A stretch of 64,000 bases of DNA from Desulfococcus multivorans (lineage in GTDB: Bacteria > Desulfobacterota > Desulfobacteria > Desulfobacterales > Desulfococcaceae): positions 3,259,001 to 3,323,000 of the forward strand of contig NZ_CP015381.1 of the NCBI RefSeq assembly GCF_001854245.1, written 5' to 3'. Both the position numbers and the translations under genes were made by a program. Within the stretch, counting starts at the first letter, position 1. Every line of letters starts with the position of its first letter. The notes under the pieces were generated by a model. It saw only the letters and a list, made by a program, of their open reading frames with translations, was not told where the DNA came from and did not search any database. This document shows positions 18,280-26,859 of this stretch, one piece after another.

Positions 18280-19496
18280 GACGGCAGGCGGACAAAGCGG
18301 GCCAGCCGGCTTTTGAAGAGATGGTCGGCCCGCATCCAGCCGCCCAGGACCGGCACGATCCACGGCGTAAAAGCCGGGCGGTAGACCCCGTCGGAGTCGG
18401 CCTCCACCTCCACCCGGGCCCCGATCCGATCGTCCTGCCAGGGCTTGGTGACGGGGATGCCGCTGAATTGACCCCGGACAGAATCGCTGAGGCCTGCCAT
18501 GATCTGCGGATCGGAAACGGGCCAGGGGTCCATCAGAATGATGTTGGGTGCGCCGACGATCCCGGGAAGCCCCCGCGGCGACTTGGGGTTGTCGGGAAGG
18601 TCGTTGCCCGCGATCCGGCGTATTTTCCCCACGGGCATAATCCCCCACCCTGCCTCCCCGGCGAATCGGCATATTCTCAGAAAGGCCCGGGGAAATCGCC
18701 GCCGGGAAAAGTCGACGACGACGACCCGGCGCCCCAGGCTCCAGGCAGTGCCGACGGCCTTTCGCAACGCCGCGCCCTCGGGGCCTGTCGCAAGGGGAGT
18801 TCGATGCTCCGAGGAGGAGATTTTAAGGCCGGTGTAGAGCAGAACAGAACACGTTCTGTCGTGGTCAGGTCCGGTGAATACCGATGTCCACGGCGGTACC
18901 CGGCAAGTCAGGTAATCCCGGGGGGTTGCCTCATTCAGAACCACCAAAAGAGGGCCGTCTTCCGCGAGACCCCGAATCATCCGCCAGGCCCGATTCACCG
19001 CTGAAGCCTCCCGGCGCAGCTGTTCCCGCATCGACCAGGCATCGGTGTCGAAAGTCCAGTCATATCGGTTTTCAAGGGCTCCCATGGCCTCCAGCGGAAA
19101 GGCGTCCGCTTCCCAGAAGGAGACCTCCCGACACAAAAACGAGAGGAGATCATCCGCGGCCGCAGCGGGGTCGGGGCTGATCTTAAGGCCGTAGCGCCGC
19201 GCCGACGCCGCAATCGCCCGGCCTATCCAGGCCCTGTTACGCGGTCGTTGTTCAAGGACCGCCGCCGCTTGCGAGCTTCCGATTTTTGGATACCCCGGAT
19301 CAAAGCCGGTTCTTCCGGGATCCGGGGGCAACGGTACGGATTCCGTGCGCAAAAATGCCCGATCGAGAATAGCTCTCGGATTCGAACCGCCGGCAAAGCG
19401 GCGAAGCATACTCACCCTCTCGGGCGTCGGCCGGGTTCGGCATACCGTGAGCAGGCGCAGGGCCTCTGTTGTTTTCGAATCTTGAGAAGTCCGCAT
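18276..19496 (-). CDS. Unknown protein, partner of the HAD-GT fusion
   Basis: 406 residues, soluble, Arg- and Pro-rich, GC-rich codons, no membrane segments or signal peptide. I recognise no family. Visible features are a strand-like run GPLLVVLNEATPRDYL, then VVVVDFSRRRFPRAFL, a GIVGAPNIILMDPWPVSDPQ stretch, and a conserved-looking RYDWTFDTDAWSM. The alternation of hydrophobic strands and Gly-rich turns suggests an alpha/beta fold, possibly with a Rossmann-like half. Its stop overlaps the start of the HAD-GT gene, so the two are translationally coupled and probably act together on a sugar or sugar phosphate. The ATG at 19496 is chosen as the first in frame. Confidence 0.65.
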   Translation of the reverse strand: MRTSQDSKTTEALRLLTVCRTRPTPERVSMLRRFAGGSNPRAILDRAFLRTESVPLPPDPGRTGFDPGYPKIGSSQAAAVLEQRPRNRAWIGRAIAASARRYGLKISPDPAAAADDLLSFLCREVSFWEADAFPLEAMGALENRYDWTFDTDAWSMREQLRREASAVNRAWRMIRGLAEDGPLLVVLNEATPRDYLTCRVPPWTSVFTGPDHDRTCSVLLYTGLKISSSEHRTPLATGPEGAALRKAVGTAWSLGRRVVVVDFSRRRFPRAFLRICRFAGEAGWGIMPVGKIRRIAGNDLPDNPKSPRGLPGIVGAPNIILMDPWPVSDPQIMAGLSDSVRGQFSGIPVTKPWQDDRIGARVEVEADSDGVYRPAFTPWIVPVLGGWMRADHLFKSRLARFVRLPS

Positions 19497-19722
19497 ATCT
19501 CTTCAATTCGGCAATGACGCAGGAAGATCGCTCCAGGCTTTCGGGCTCCCCCGCATGGGTCACTGCGTCTTTTCGGCATCCTTTCGTGCTTCAGACCCTC
19601 TTGAAAGTACAATTTCATCAGGGTCGCCGTGACCGGTCCCCATCCGGATGAACAGGGCGGCCTCCAGGACACGCCTCGGCAACAATGAAGAGCAACGCGC
19701 CTGTCGGATTCCTGTGGAACCG

Positions 19723-21210
19723 TCATATCGTGTATCTGAAATTTTCATAATACGCGTCTCCAAGGCCGACAGGCTTGCTGATCTCGTTAATGGACAAAAT
19801 CGGGATGTCGAAATCGGCCTCTTCATCGTCCGACAGGGCCGCCACCTCGCCCATGGCCTCCCGGATCTCCTGAGACGCCTGCGCTGTTCGCTGTCGCAGA
19901 ATCGCGAGGTCACGTCTCAGCTCGAACAGCGAGTAGCCGCCCTTTCCCTTGGCCAGGTGTTTCCGGACCAGTTCGCGGACCGCCTCCCAGCTGTCCTTTC
20001 GGGTCTGGTCCTCGACGTCCGTCAAGGTGTCTATATTCGTCTGTATATGTTGGTGGAACGCCGCCTCCTGGCGTTTCTGGACGACGCTCATCCAGAAGAT
20101 CATGAAGACCGCCGCACCCACGCCGGCTGCGGATCCCATAAGAATCATGTCGGGGATTCCCAGCATCAACACGGAGAAGGCCGTAACGGCCCCGAAAAGA
20201 CCACTGACGAGGACGCCCGTCAAAATCTTCTGGAACCGGAATTTTCGGCGTTTTTCACGGTATTCCGAAAGGGCTTCCATGTAATGAATGAGCCGTTCTC
20301 CCTGGACCTCGACAAAGCTGGCCAAATGGTCCAGCTGGCGCCGGGGCGTATCGAGAATGGCCCGCCGGAGGTCTTCGCGCTGGTTTTCGAGGAGCGGCAG
20401 GTATTCCGCCTTGCGAAAGCCTGCGGCGCCGACGGTTTTCGGTGCTGCGTTGGGGGAATAGGTCAGCCGTATCATGGGAATGTCCTTACGCCCGGTGATC
20501 TGGGAAAGGTTCCAGCAGAGCGTCCCGTACACCCGCAGGAGGTCGTTGAAGGAGGTGCATTCGTCAATGCGGTTGAGGACGAAGATGATGCGGTCCTCGA
20601 AGGTGGCGGCCGACAGGGTCTCCCGGATGCTTTTATAGGCTTCCCGGACTGTTCCGGCCTTGTGGGCGTCGAAAAGGACGAGGACCAGGCCCGCCTTCTG
20701 AGCCAGATCGCCGATGACATCCTGGTAGTCGTAGCCGCGATCTCTTTCGGTGATGCTGTCGAGCATCCCGGGGGTGTCGATGATCGCGAGATCCTTCAGA
20801 AAAGGCGAGTTGCATTTCTTGAGCCTGAAATGAGACGCAAACCGCTGGCCCTGCTTCCTGAGGGTGGAGAAAGGATACTCCGGATCGTTCAGCAGAACCT
20901 TCCCGTCCCGCTCTTCAGTGACCTGGATTTTCGCATCGTCGGCGAGGGTTTCATCATAAGTGATCACCGTGAAGGAGTCGTCCGTGGGTGCCTGACCGGT
21001 ATCCTGGATCTCCGCACCAAGGAATTCGTTGATCAGGGAGGATTTTCCCGAGGAATAATTGCCGATGAGCAGCACCATGGGCCGCCATTTGATGTTCGTT
21101 TCAAGAGGAATTTCGCTGTAGCCGTATTTCAGGGCCGAGGGGGTCAGGTGGTTGGCGACGGTCTCGACGATCTCTTCCCGAAGCACATTGATATAATTTT
21201 CACGGTGCAT
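19723..21210 (-). CDS. Dynamin-like GTPase with a membrane hairpin
   Basis: 495 residues. The G1 loop GNYSSGKSS, the G2 Thr in QAPTDDSFT, G3 IIDTPGML and G4 NRID are all present, with the spacing of bacterial dynamin-like or EHD-like GTPases. A helical middle (about 290-360) precedes a hydrophobic hairpin (about 375-425: GVLVSGLFGAV and MGSAAGVGAAVFMIFW), followed by a charged coiled-coil tail. Such proteins bind and remodel membranes. Start at 21210: GGAGAG lies four bases before this ATG; the upstream ATG at 21291 has no such site. It stands alone rather than as the usual pair of dynamin genes. Function unknown here. Confidence 0.85.
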   Translation of the reverse strand: MHRENYINVLREEIVETVANHLTPSALKYGYSEIPLETNIKWRPMVLLIGNYSSGKSSLINEFLGAEIQDTGQAPTDDSFTVITYDETLADDAKIQVTEERDGKVLLNDPEYPFSTLRKQGQRFASHFRLKKCNSPFLKDLAIIDTPGMLDSITERDRGYDYQDVIGDLAQKAGLVLVLFDAHKAGTVREAYKSIRETLSAATFEDRIIFVLNRIDECTSFNDLLRVYGTLCWNLSQITGRKDIPMIRLTYSPNAAPKTVGAAGFRKAEYLPLLENQREDLRRAILDTPRRQLDHLASFVEVQGERLIHYMEALSEYREKRRKFRFQKILTGVLVSGLFGAVTAFSVLMLGIPDMILMGSAAGVGAAVFMIFWMSVVQKRQEAAFHQHIQTNIDTLTDVEDQTRKDSWEAVRELVRKHLAKGKGGYSLFELRRDLAILRQRTAQASQEIREAMGEVAALSDDEEADFDIPILSINEISKPVGLGDAYYENFRYTI

Positions 21211-21376
21211 GATCTCTCCAGGGCTGAAGTGGTGACGAACGGCCGCCCGAACCGGTTCTTCTGCGGTTGCCGGGCAAATCGCCGGGAACATAAAGAAAAA
21301 GCATAGAAAAATTCATGGGATATGTAAAGAGCAAACCGTGCTTTCAAGGACGGCCTCCGGCTCGAAAATTTTCCTG

Positions 21377-21454
21377 ACTCAACTTTCGACGTTCATGATG
21401 GTGACCGGATAGGGGTGCGGGGAGGATACGGCCTATGAAAGTCGAAAGTTGAGT
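21377..21454. repeat. Short copy of the ACTCAACTTTCGA inverted-repeat family
   Basis: ACTCAACTTTCGACGTTCA (21377-21395) and its inverted partner TGAAAGTCGAAAGTTGAGT (21436-21454) match in 18 of 19 positions. The 40-bp centre contains GATGGTGACCGG and GGGGAGGATACGG, matching the longer copy at 43920-44159. Just outside the right end both copies also share TATATTTCCAGT, so the unit is probably somewhat longer than the inverted repeat. Internal stems of the long copy are missing. Confidence 0.8.
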
Positions 21455-21690
21455 TTCTATATTTCCAGTATAGGCCTCTGATCTCCTCCAGGCGCCCCAT
21501 GATATCCTTGCAGGCCGGCATGGATTCGTCGTTGAAATAGACGATCTCCTCAAAAACGTATCGAATCCCTTCAATGAGTTCCCCGGCGTTGGGATCTTTT
21601 GCAGGGTCGAGCAGCCGTCGATATCCATGCGCATGTCACCCGGGAAATTGCCGACGGCATCAAAGAAATCGAAATGAAAACTATAAAAAT
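21455..21690 (-). pseudogene. Relic of an unknown gene, frameshifted
   Basis: Two adjoining minus-strand frames read as one protein-like sequence. The first has FHFDFFDAVGNFPGDMRMD; after a shift the second continues with RRLLDPAKDPNAGELIEG, FEEIVYFNDESMPACKDI and GRLEEIRGLYWKY, then enters the inverted repeat at 21436. No start or proper stop is visible. I do not recognise the family. It looks like the tail of a helical domain left over after repeat insertion and decay. Confidence 0.35.
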
Positions 21691-21921
21691 CCTGACGGGA
21701 TGTAAAGAACAAACCCGGCATCCGGCTGCGCCGCTGCGCCGCTTCGATGCCTGAACTGCCTTGCGGTGGATCGGGATCGAGAATCCGACTTGCAAAAGGA
21801 TCATGGATTTTACCTTGGCCTGCATCCGTTGCCGTGTGCTATGGTCAAGGACGCTTCGGCACGGAAGAGGTCCCGGCGGGGGGCCTCATGAACGGCACGC
21901 AGAGACAGAACGACACACGCC

Positions 21922-23532
21922 ATGACATCCTATCGTAAAGTCGGTATCGCATCCCTGATCATGATGGCCTCGGTCCTCTTGAGCCGTGTGATCGGCCTGG
22001 CCCGGGAAATGGTTATTGCCTATGCAGGCGGGGCAGGCCCCGAGGTGGACGCCTACCAGGTGGCCTTCGTCATCCCCGAGATATTGAATCACCTCCTGGC
22101 CAGCGGGTTTCTTTCGGTCACCTTCATCCCCATCTTTTCCCGGTACCTGGCCATGGATCTGGAGGCGGAAGGTTGGCGGGTCTGTTCCATTATCTTCACC
22201 TGTTTCGGCAGCCTCCTGATCCTGCTCATCATCGCGGCGTCGATCCTGGCGCCCCAGCTCATCGACCTGATCGCTCCGGGCCTGGATGACCCCGTCCTCA
22301 AGGCCAAAGCCGTTCGGATGACCCGCATCGTCATGCCGGCTCAGTTCTTCTTCTTTACCGGGGGGCTTTTCATGGCGGTCCAGTTCGCCCGGGAACGCTT
22401 CACCGTTCCAGCCTTGGCGCCTCTCGTTTATAATCTGGGGATCATCGGGTTCGGAGCCCTTCTGAGTCCATACATGGGAATGGAGGGATTTTCCTGGGGA
22501 GCACTGATCGGCGCCTTGGCGGGCAACTGCATCATTCAGTTCTTCGGCGCACGGCGGGTCGGGATGGTCCTGACCCTCCGATTCGAGTTCAGGCATCGGG
22601 ATCTGAAAGCATACGTCCTTGCCTCTCTGCCGCTCATGGTGGGACTCACCATGAGCTTCTCCACCGAATTCTTTCTGAAATTCTTCGGATCTTATCTGCC
22701 TTCAGGCAGCATCGCCGCCCTGACCTACGACCTCAGGATCATGTTCGTTCTGGTCGGCTTTTTCGGCCAGGCGGTGGGAACGGCCTCGTTTCCCTACATG
22801 GCCCGCCTGGCCGCCGAAAACCGTTTGCCCGAGATGAACGCGCTGCTGAACATCACGTTGAAATATCTGGCGGCGGTCATTCCTTTTTCCGTGCTGTTTA
22901 TGGTCCTCCGGTACGAAATCGTGTTGCTGCTTTTCCAGCGGGGCCGTTTCGACGCGGCAGCGACGGCCTTGACCGCGCGCCTCCTCTTTTATCTGATGGC
23001 GGGTACCGTCGCTTTTTCAGCCCAATCCATCGTCATTCGCGCCTATTTTGCAGTTCAGAACACGCTGTTTCCATCGGTGTTCTGTTCGGCCGGCGCCCTC
23101 CTCAGTATTCCGGTCTACGTGTACAACATGCAGCGATGGGGAGCCGACGGCATTGCGGCTGCCATCTCGCTCTCGGTGGTCTTCCAGGTGTGGCTCCTGT
23201 ATGCCCTGTGGAATTACCGAAGCCGCAACCTGGAAAGCGCCGGCGTCTACCGCCACTACCTCAAGCTCACCGTCGTCAGCGCGGGAATCGGGGTAGCCCT
23301 GGAGCGTTTCAGGACCTGGATCGCCGCAGGCATCGACACCCAGACCCCCGCAGGCGCACTTGCCGCCTCAGTGCTTGTCGGAACAGTCTTTCTGGCCCTG
23401 CTTCTCGGGGCTGCACGGCTCTTCAGGATCCGTGAAATCGAGGATATCCGCCAAAAAATGCTGACCCGCGTTCGAACCGTTCTGACGCGGGCCCGGCCCT
23501 CCCCCACGGCCGAAAAGGATCGGAAGGCATAG
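21922..23532 (+). CDS. murJ: Lipid II flippase MurJ
   Basis: 536 residues, 14 predicted membrane segments, the usual size for MurJ/MviN (MOP exporter superfamily). It moves lipid II across the inner membrane for peptidoglycan synthesis. Family signatures are SRVIGLAREMVIAYAGGAG near the N-terminus, AFVIPEILNHLLASGFLSVTF, FARERFTVPA, the GFFGQAVGTASFPYMARLA helix and LLLFQRGRFDAAATALTA in the second half. The C-terminal tail is short and basic. The ribosome site before the ATG is weak. It faces the acyl-CoA synthetase gene convergently with a shared hairpin between them. Confidence 0.93.
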   Translation: MTSYRKVGIASLIMMASVLLSRVIGLAREMVIAYAGGAGPEVDAYQVAFVIPEILNHLLASGFLSVTFIPIFSRYLAMDLEAEGWRVCSIIFTCFGSLLILLIIAASILAPQLIDLIAPGLDDPVLKAKAVRMTRIVMPAQFFFFTGGLFMAVQFARERFTVPALAPLVYNLGIIGFGALLSPYMGMEGFSWGALIGALAGNCIIQFFGARRVGMVLTLRFEFRHRDLKAYVLASLPLMVGLTMSFSTEFFLKFFGSYLPSGSIAALTYDLRIMFVLVGFFGQAVGTASFPYMARLAAENRLPEMNALLNITLKYLAAVIPFSVLFMVLRYEIVLLLFQRGRFDAAATALTARLLFYLMAGTVAFSAQSIVIRAYFAVQNTLFPSVFCSAGALLSIPVYVYNMQRWGADGIAAAISLSVVFQVWLLYALWNYRSRNLESAGVYRHYLKLTVVSAGIGVALERFRTWIAAGIDTQTPAGALAASVLVGTVFLALLLGAARLFRIREIEDIRQKMLTRVRTVLTRARPSPTAEKDRKA

Positions 23533-23555
23533 GGGGCGCGTCCCGCGGCGCCCCC
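23532..23555. terminator. GC-rich hairpin between convergent genes
   Basis: GGGGGCGC (23532-23539) pairs with GCGCCCCC (23548-23555) directly after the murJ stop and 11 bases before the acyl-CoA synthetase stop. No T-run, so it may act as a weak terminator or transcript end for both. Confidence 0.45.
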
Positions 23556-23565
23556 CGGAGCAGCC

Positions 23566-25761
23566 TCAGACAGCTCCCTTCCGGGGCCGCTCGAGCATGA
23601 TCCGCCCGTCGGCAACGACACACCCACCCCCCTCGGGATACACGATCAGCGGGTTGATGTCCATCTCACGGATCTCGGGGTGATCCGCCGCCAGTTGAGA
23701 GAGCTTCATGATGCACTGCTTCAAGGCATCCAGATCCGACGGCGGGTTCCCCCGAACCCCCTCGAGGATCCGGAAGCTCTTGATCTGCCGGATCATATTC
23801 TCGGCGCTCAACTCCCACATGGGGGCAAGACGGAATGTCACGTCTTTCATGACCTCCACGAAGATCCCACCGAGACCGAACATGCAGATGGGACCGAAGG
23901 CCGGATCCCGCGTGGCCCCCAGGATCACTTCCACTCCCTTCCCCGCCATCTCCACCATAAGGACGCCGTCGATCCGGGCATCTGCCTTGTACCGCAAGGC
24001 GTTGGCGATAATCTCGTCATAAGCGGACCGAACGGCTTCAGGCGTCGATAAATTGACTTTTACGCCCCCGGCATCGGATTTATGGATGATGTCGGGGGAG
24101 ACGATCTTCATGACTGCCGGGAGGCCGACGGCGGCAACAGCGTCGTCGATTTCCGAAGCGTCACGGATCATCCGACGACGGGGCACCGGAAGATGATAGG
24201 CCGCGAATATGTCGTAGGCTTCCGCCTCCGATACATAGGCTTTTTCATTCGCCGCCAACTTTACACGGAAGAACCGGGCCACGCCGTCGGCATCGCAGGG
24301 CATTCGGGTGATCACCCGGCGGCGCTCCCGGGTGGCCAGACGTTCGCCGAACCGTACCATGGCAGCCATGGACCGGGCTGCGGCTTCGGGAAACACATAG
24401 TTGGGTATGCCGTGGGACTGGAGATATTCGACACCTTCGGAGACATCCACCATACCCATGAAGGATCCCAATATCGGCTTGTTCACGTCGGCCGCCACCC
24501 GGGGAAGGATCTCCGCCGTCTCGAGAATGTCCGTCATGGCCTGGGGCGTCAGAATGACGATGGCACCGTCGACCCCGTCATCCTCCACCACGGTCCGAAT
24601 GGCCGCCTCGTAGCGTTCGTGGGTGGCGTCCCCGATGACGTCCACCGGATTGCCGAGGCTCGCCGTGGGCGGCAGGTGCGTCTTGAGTTTGGCCCGTGTC
24701 TCTTCGGAAAGGGTCGCCAGTTTCAACCCATGACGGACCGCCGCGTCGGTGGCCATGATTCCCGGGCCGCCGGCGTTGGTGACGATGGCCACCCGATTCC
24801 CCCGGGGCAGCGGCTGCTTTGAAAACGCCTCTGCGTAATTGAACAGTTCGTTGATGCCCTCCACCCGCTGGATGCCGCTCTGGTAAAATATGGCGTCGTA
24901 GGTGGCGTCGGATCCGGCCAGAGAGCCGGTGTGGGACGCCGCCGCCCTGGCACCCTCTGTCGAGCGTCCCGACTTGACCACGAGGATGGGTTTTCCGGCC
25001 TGGTAGGTGATCTCCTTTCCAATCTCCATAAATGCATGGCCGCTGCTGATATCCTCGAGATACATCAGAATCAGCTGGGTATCGGGATCCTCCTTGAGAT
25101 ACCTCAGAAAGTCGATTTCGTTGATGTCGGCCTTGTTCCCGAAGCTGATGAATTTGGAAAAACCGATGTTCCGGCCGGCGGCATAGTCCAGCACCGAGGT
25201 GCAAAGGGCACCCGACTGGGATATGAAGGCGATATTTCCGCTTTTGGGCATGATCCGGGCGAAACTGGCGTTCATCCGAATGTCGGGATCGGTGTTGATG
25301 ATGCCCAGACAGTTGGGGCCGATGATTCGGATTCCGGTGCTCGCCGCGATCTGCTTCAACCGGTTTTCAAGCACCACCCCGTGGCCGCCGATCTCCTTGA
25401 ACCCGGCGCTGATCACAATACAGCCTTTGATGCCCCGGTCCGCGGCCGACTGAACGATCCCGGGCACCTGGTCAGCGCCGATGATGACGACGGCCAGGTC
25501 CACGAAGTCCGGAATTGCCTCCAGGGCGGGATAAGCCTTGACGCCCTGAATCGATTTTTCACGGGGATGAACCGGATAGAGCACGCCTTTGTACCCGGCG
25601 CTGAGCAGGTTCTTGAAAGCCGCAAGACCGACGCTTCCCACGCGGTTGCTGGCGCCGATCACGGCGATGGAGCGGGCGTTGATGATCGGATCAATGCCGT
25701 TATTTTCGACACGGCCCGCGAATGTTCTCGCTTCTCTGTCGCTTGAGTCTCCAGTATACAT
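23566..25761 (-). CDS. ADP-forming acyl-CoA synthetase (fused CoA-binding and ATP-grasp)
   Basis: 731 residues. The N-terminal CoA-binding domain begins at ARSIAVIGASNRVGSVG; the succinyl-CoA-synthetase-like flavodoxin domain includes GPNCLGIINTDPDIR, FISQSGALCTSVLDYAA and the active-site stretch AAASHTGSLAGSDATYDA; the C-terminal third is an ATP-grasp domain (VPRRRMI, AVMKIVSPDIIHKSDAGGVK, GPICMFGLGGIFVEVMKDV). The reaction interconverts acyl-CoA, ADP and phosphate with acid, CoA and ATP, used by anaerobes to gain ATP from acyl-CoA or to activate acids. The start at 25761 has GGAG six bases upstream. A perfect 18-bp palindrome sits about 110 bp upstream. Confidence 0.92.
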   Translation of the reverse strand: MYTGDSSDREARTFAGRVENNGIDPIINARSIAVIGASNRVGSVGLAAFKNLLSAGYKGVLYPVHPREKSIQGVKAYPALEAIPDFVDLAVVIIGADQVPGIVQSAADRGIKGCIVISAGFKEIGGHGVVLENRLKQIAASTGIRIIGPNCLGIINTDPDIRMNASFARIMPKSGNIAFISQSGALCTSVLDYAAGRNIGFSKFISFGNKADINEIDFLRYLKEDPDTQLILMYLEDISSGHAFMEIGKEITYQAGKPILVVKSGRSTEGARAAASHTGSLAGSDATYDAIFYQSGIQRVEGINELFNYAEAFSKQPLPRGNRVAIVTNAGGPGIMATDAAVRHGLKLATLSEETRAKLKTHLPPTASLGNPVDVIGDATHERYEAAIRTVVEDDGVDGAIVILTPQAMTDILETAEILPRVAADVNKPILGSFMGMVDVSEGVEYLQSHGIPNYVFPEAAARSMAAMVRFGERLATRERRRVITRMPCDADGVARFFRVKLAANEKAYVSEAEAYDIFAAYHLPVPRRRMIRDASEIDDAVAAVGLPAVMKIVSPDIIHKSDAGGVKVNLSTPEAVRSAYDEIIANALRYKADARIDGVLMVEMAGKGVEVILGATRDPAFGPICMFGLGGIFVEVMKDVTFRLAPMWELSAENMIRQIKSFRILEGVRGNPPSDLDALKQCIMKLSQLAADHPEIREMDINPLIVYPEGGGCVVADGRIMLERPRKGAV

Positions 25762-25870
25762 CATCATCTCCATTCTTGAGGGTTGTCTGCTTCTGCTGTA
25801 AGCCATGGCCTTTTCCAGTCTGCTCCCAAGGCAAAGCAAACACCGTGCCATCAAAACAGAACAAAACTGT

Positions 25871-25888
25871 TTCTGAATATATTCAGAA
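25871..25888. promoter_or_regulatory. Perfect 18-bp palindrome, candidate operator
   Basis: TTCTGAATATATTCAGAA is a perfect palindrome 110 bp upstream of the acyl-CoA synthetase start, overlapping a second inverted pair AAACAG/CTGTTT at 25855-25872. The size and symmetry fit a dimeric TetR- or FadR-type repressor site. The regulator is not identified. Confidence 0.5.
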
Positions 25889-25986
25889 CCTAAAAGGCAG
25901 ATCGAATCCGAAACATCGATGGGATCGGCGGTGGCGATAGTTGCGTGGACTGTCAGAATTTTTTGCGAAGTGACAAGGAGAGGGCA

Positions 25987-26003
25987 AGGCCGCTTGGCGG
26001 CCT
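25987..26003 (-). terminator. Hairpin at the end of the SDR gene
   Basis: AGGCCGC (26003-25997 on the minus strand) and GCGGCCT (25993-25987) form a perfect 7-bp stem with a 3-base loop, overlapping the SDR stop codon, followed by a pyrimidine-rich stretch. Confidence 0.55.
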
Positions 26004-26806
26004 CAGGACACTGATTCAGGCGCGGACGCCCCGAAAAAATCCAGGGCCGGATCGGCGATCCGGGGGTCGTCGTATTCGACGAATCGCCCGCTCAGGGAGC
26101 GGGGTGCATGGAGGGCCAGCCACGCCGCGACCCGGGCAGGCACCCAGGGCGGCTCGAGCCGCCCCTCCGTCTTGAGTCGCCGGAAATATTCGGCAGTCTC
26201 GGGATCCATCGCTCCCGGTCCTTCCTGCCGGATCCGTTCCTGCATCGCGGTATCGACAACGCCCGGCCGGAGGGCCACGGCGGTGATTCGCGGCTCCTCG
26301 ACGGCGAGAACCGCCGTCAGATGCGTCAGGCCGGCCTTGGCGGCGCAATAGGCGCTCCAGGCCCCGATCGGTTTCCCTGCCGCACCGCTGCTGATGTTGA
26401 TCACGCGGCCGCGTGTTTCCTGCAGGGCAGGAAGCGCCGCACGGATCAGATAAAACGGGGCCAGCAGGTTGACGGCGATGTTCCCGGCCCACGCGTCGGG
26501 GTCGGACCGCGCGATGGTGGCGACAGGCTCGAGGATCCCCGCGTTGTTGACCAGGCCGTCCAGCCGGCCGAACCGATCGAGGGCTTGTTGAACCACCCGA
26601 TCGCACGCCTCCCGAACGGCCAGATCCGCCGACAGGACCATGGGCGCTCCCCCCAGTGACGCCACCGAACGTGCGACCCGGGTTAACGCTGATTCCGTGC
26701 GGGCTGCCAGAACCACTCCCGCGCCGGCTGTACCCAGCCATCGGGCGATCTCGGCACCCAGCCCCCTCGAGGCACCGGTGACAAGAATCACGGGAAAATC
26801 GGTCAT
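26003..26806 (-). CDS. Short-chain dehydrogenase/reductase
   Basis: 267 residues, classical SDR. TGASRGLGAEIARWLG binds the nicotinamide cofactor, and an Arg after the second strand (AARTES) points to NADPH. The LVNNAG motif is present, and Ser in INISSGAAG with YCAAKAG supply the catalytic Ser-Tyr-Lys. The C-terminal region (PGVVDTAMQERIRQEGPGA) has the usual substrate-loop sequence. Substrate cannot be told. It lies downstream of the HTH-PBP gene on the same strand (53 bp gap) and upstream of the acyl-CoA synthetase, but a terminator at its end separates it from the latter. Confidence 0.88.
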   Translation of the reverse strand: MTDFPVILVTGASRGLGAEIARWLGTAGAGVVLAARTESALTRVARSVASLGGAPMVLSADLAVREACDRVVQQALDRFGRLDGLVNNAGILEPVATIARSDPDAWAGNIAVNLLAPFYLIRAALPALQETRGRVINISSGAAGKPIGAWSAYCAAKAGLTHLTAVLAVEEPRITAVALRPGVVDTAMQERIRQEGPGAMDPETAEYFRRLKTEGRLEPPWVPARVAAWLALHAPRSLSGRFVEYDDPRIADPALDFFGASAPESVS

Positions 26807-26859
26807 CCATTACCCCCTTTTTTCATCCGTCCGCAGCAGAAAGACCGCGGACAACCTGT

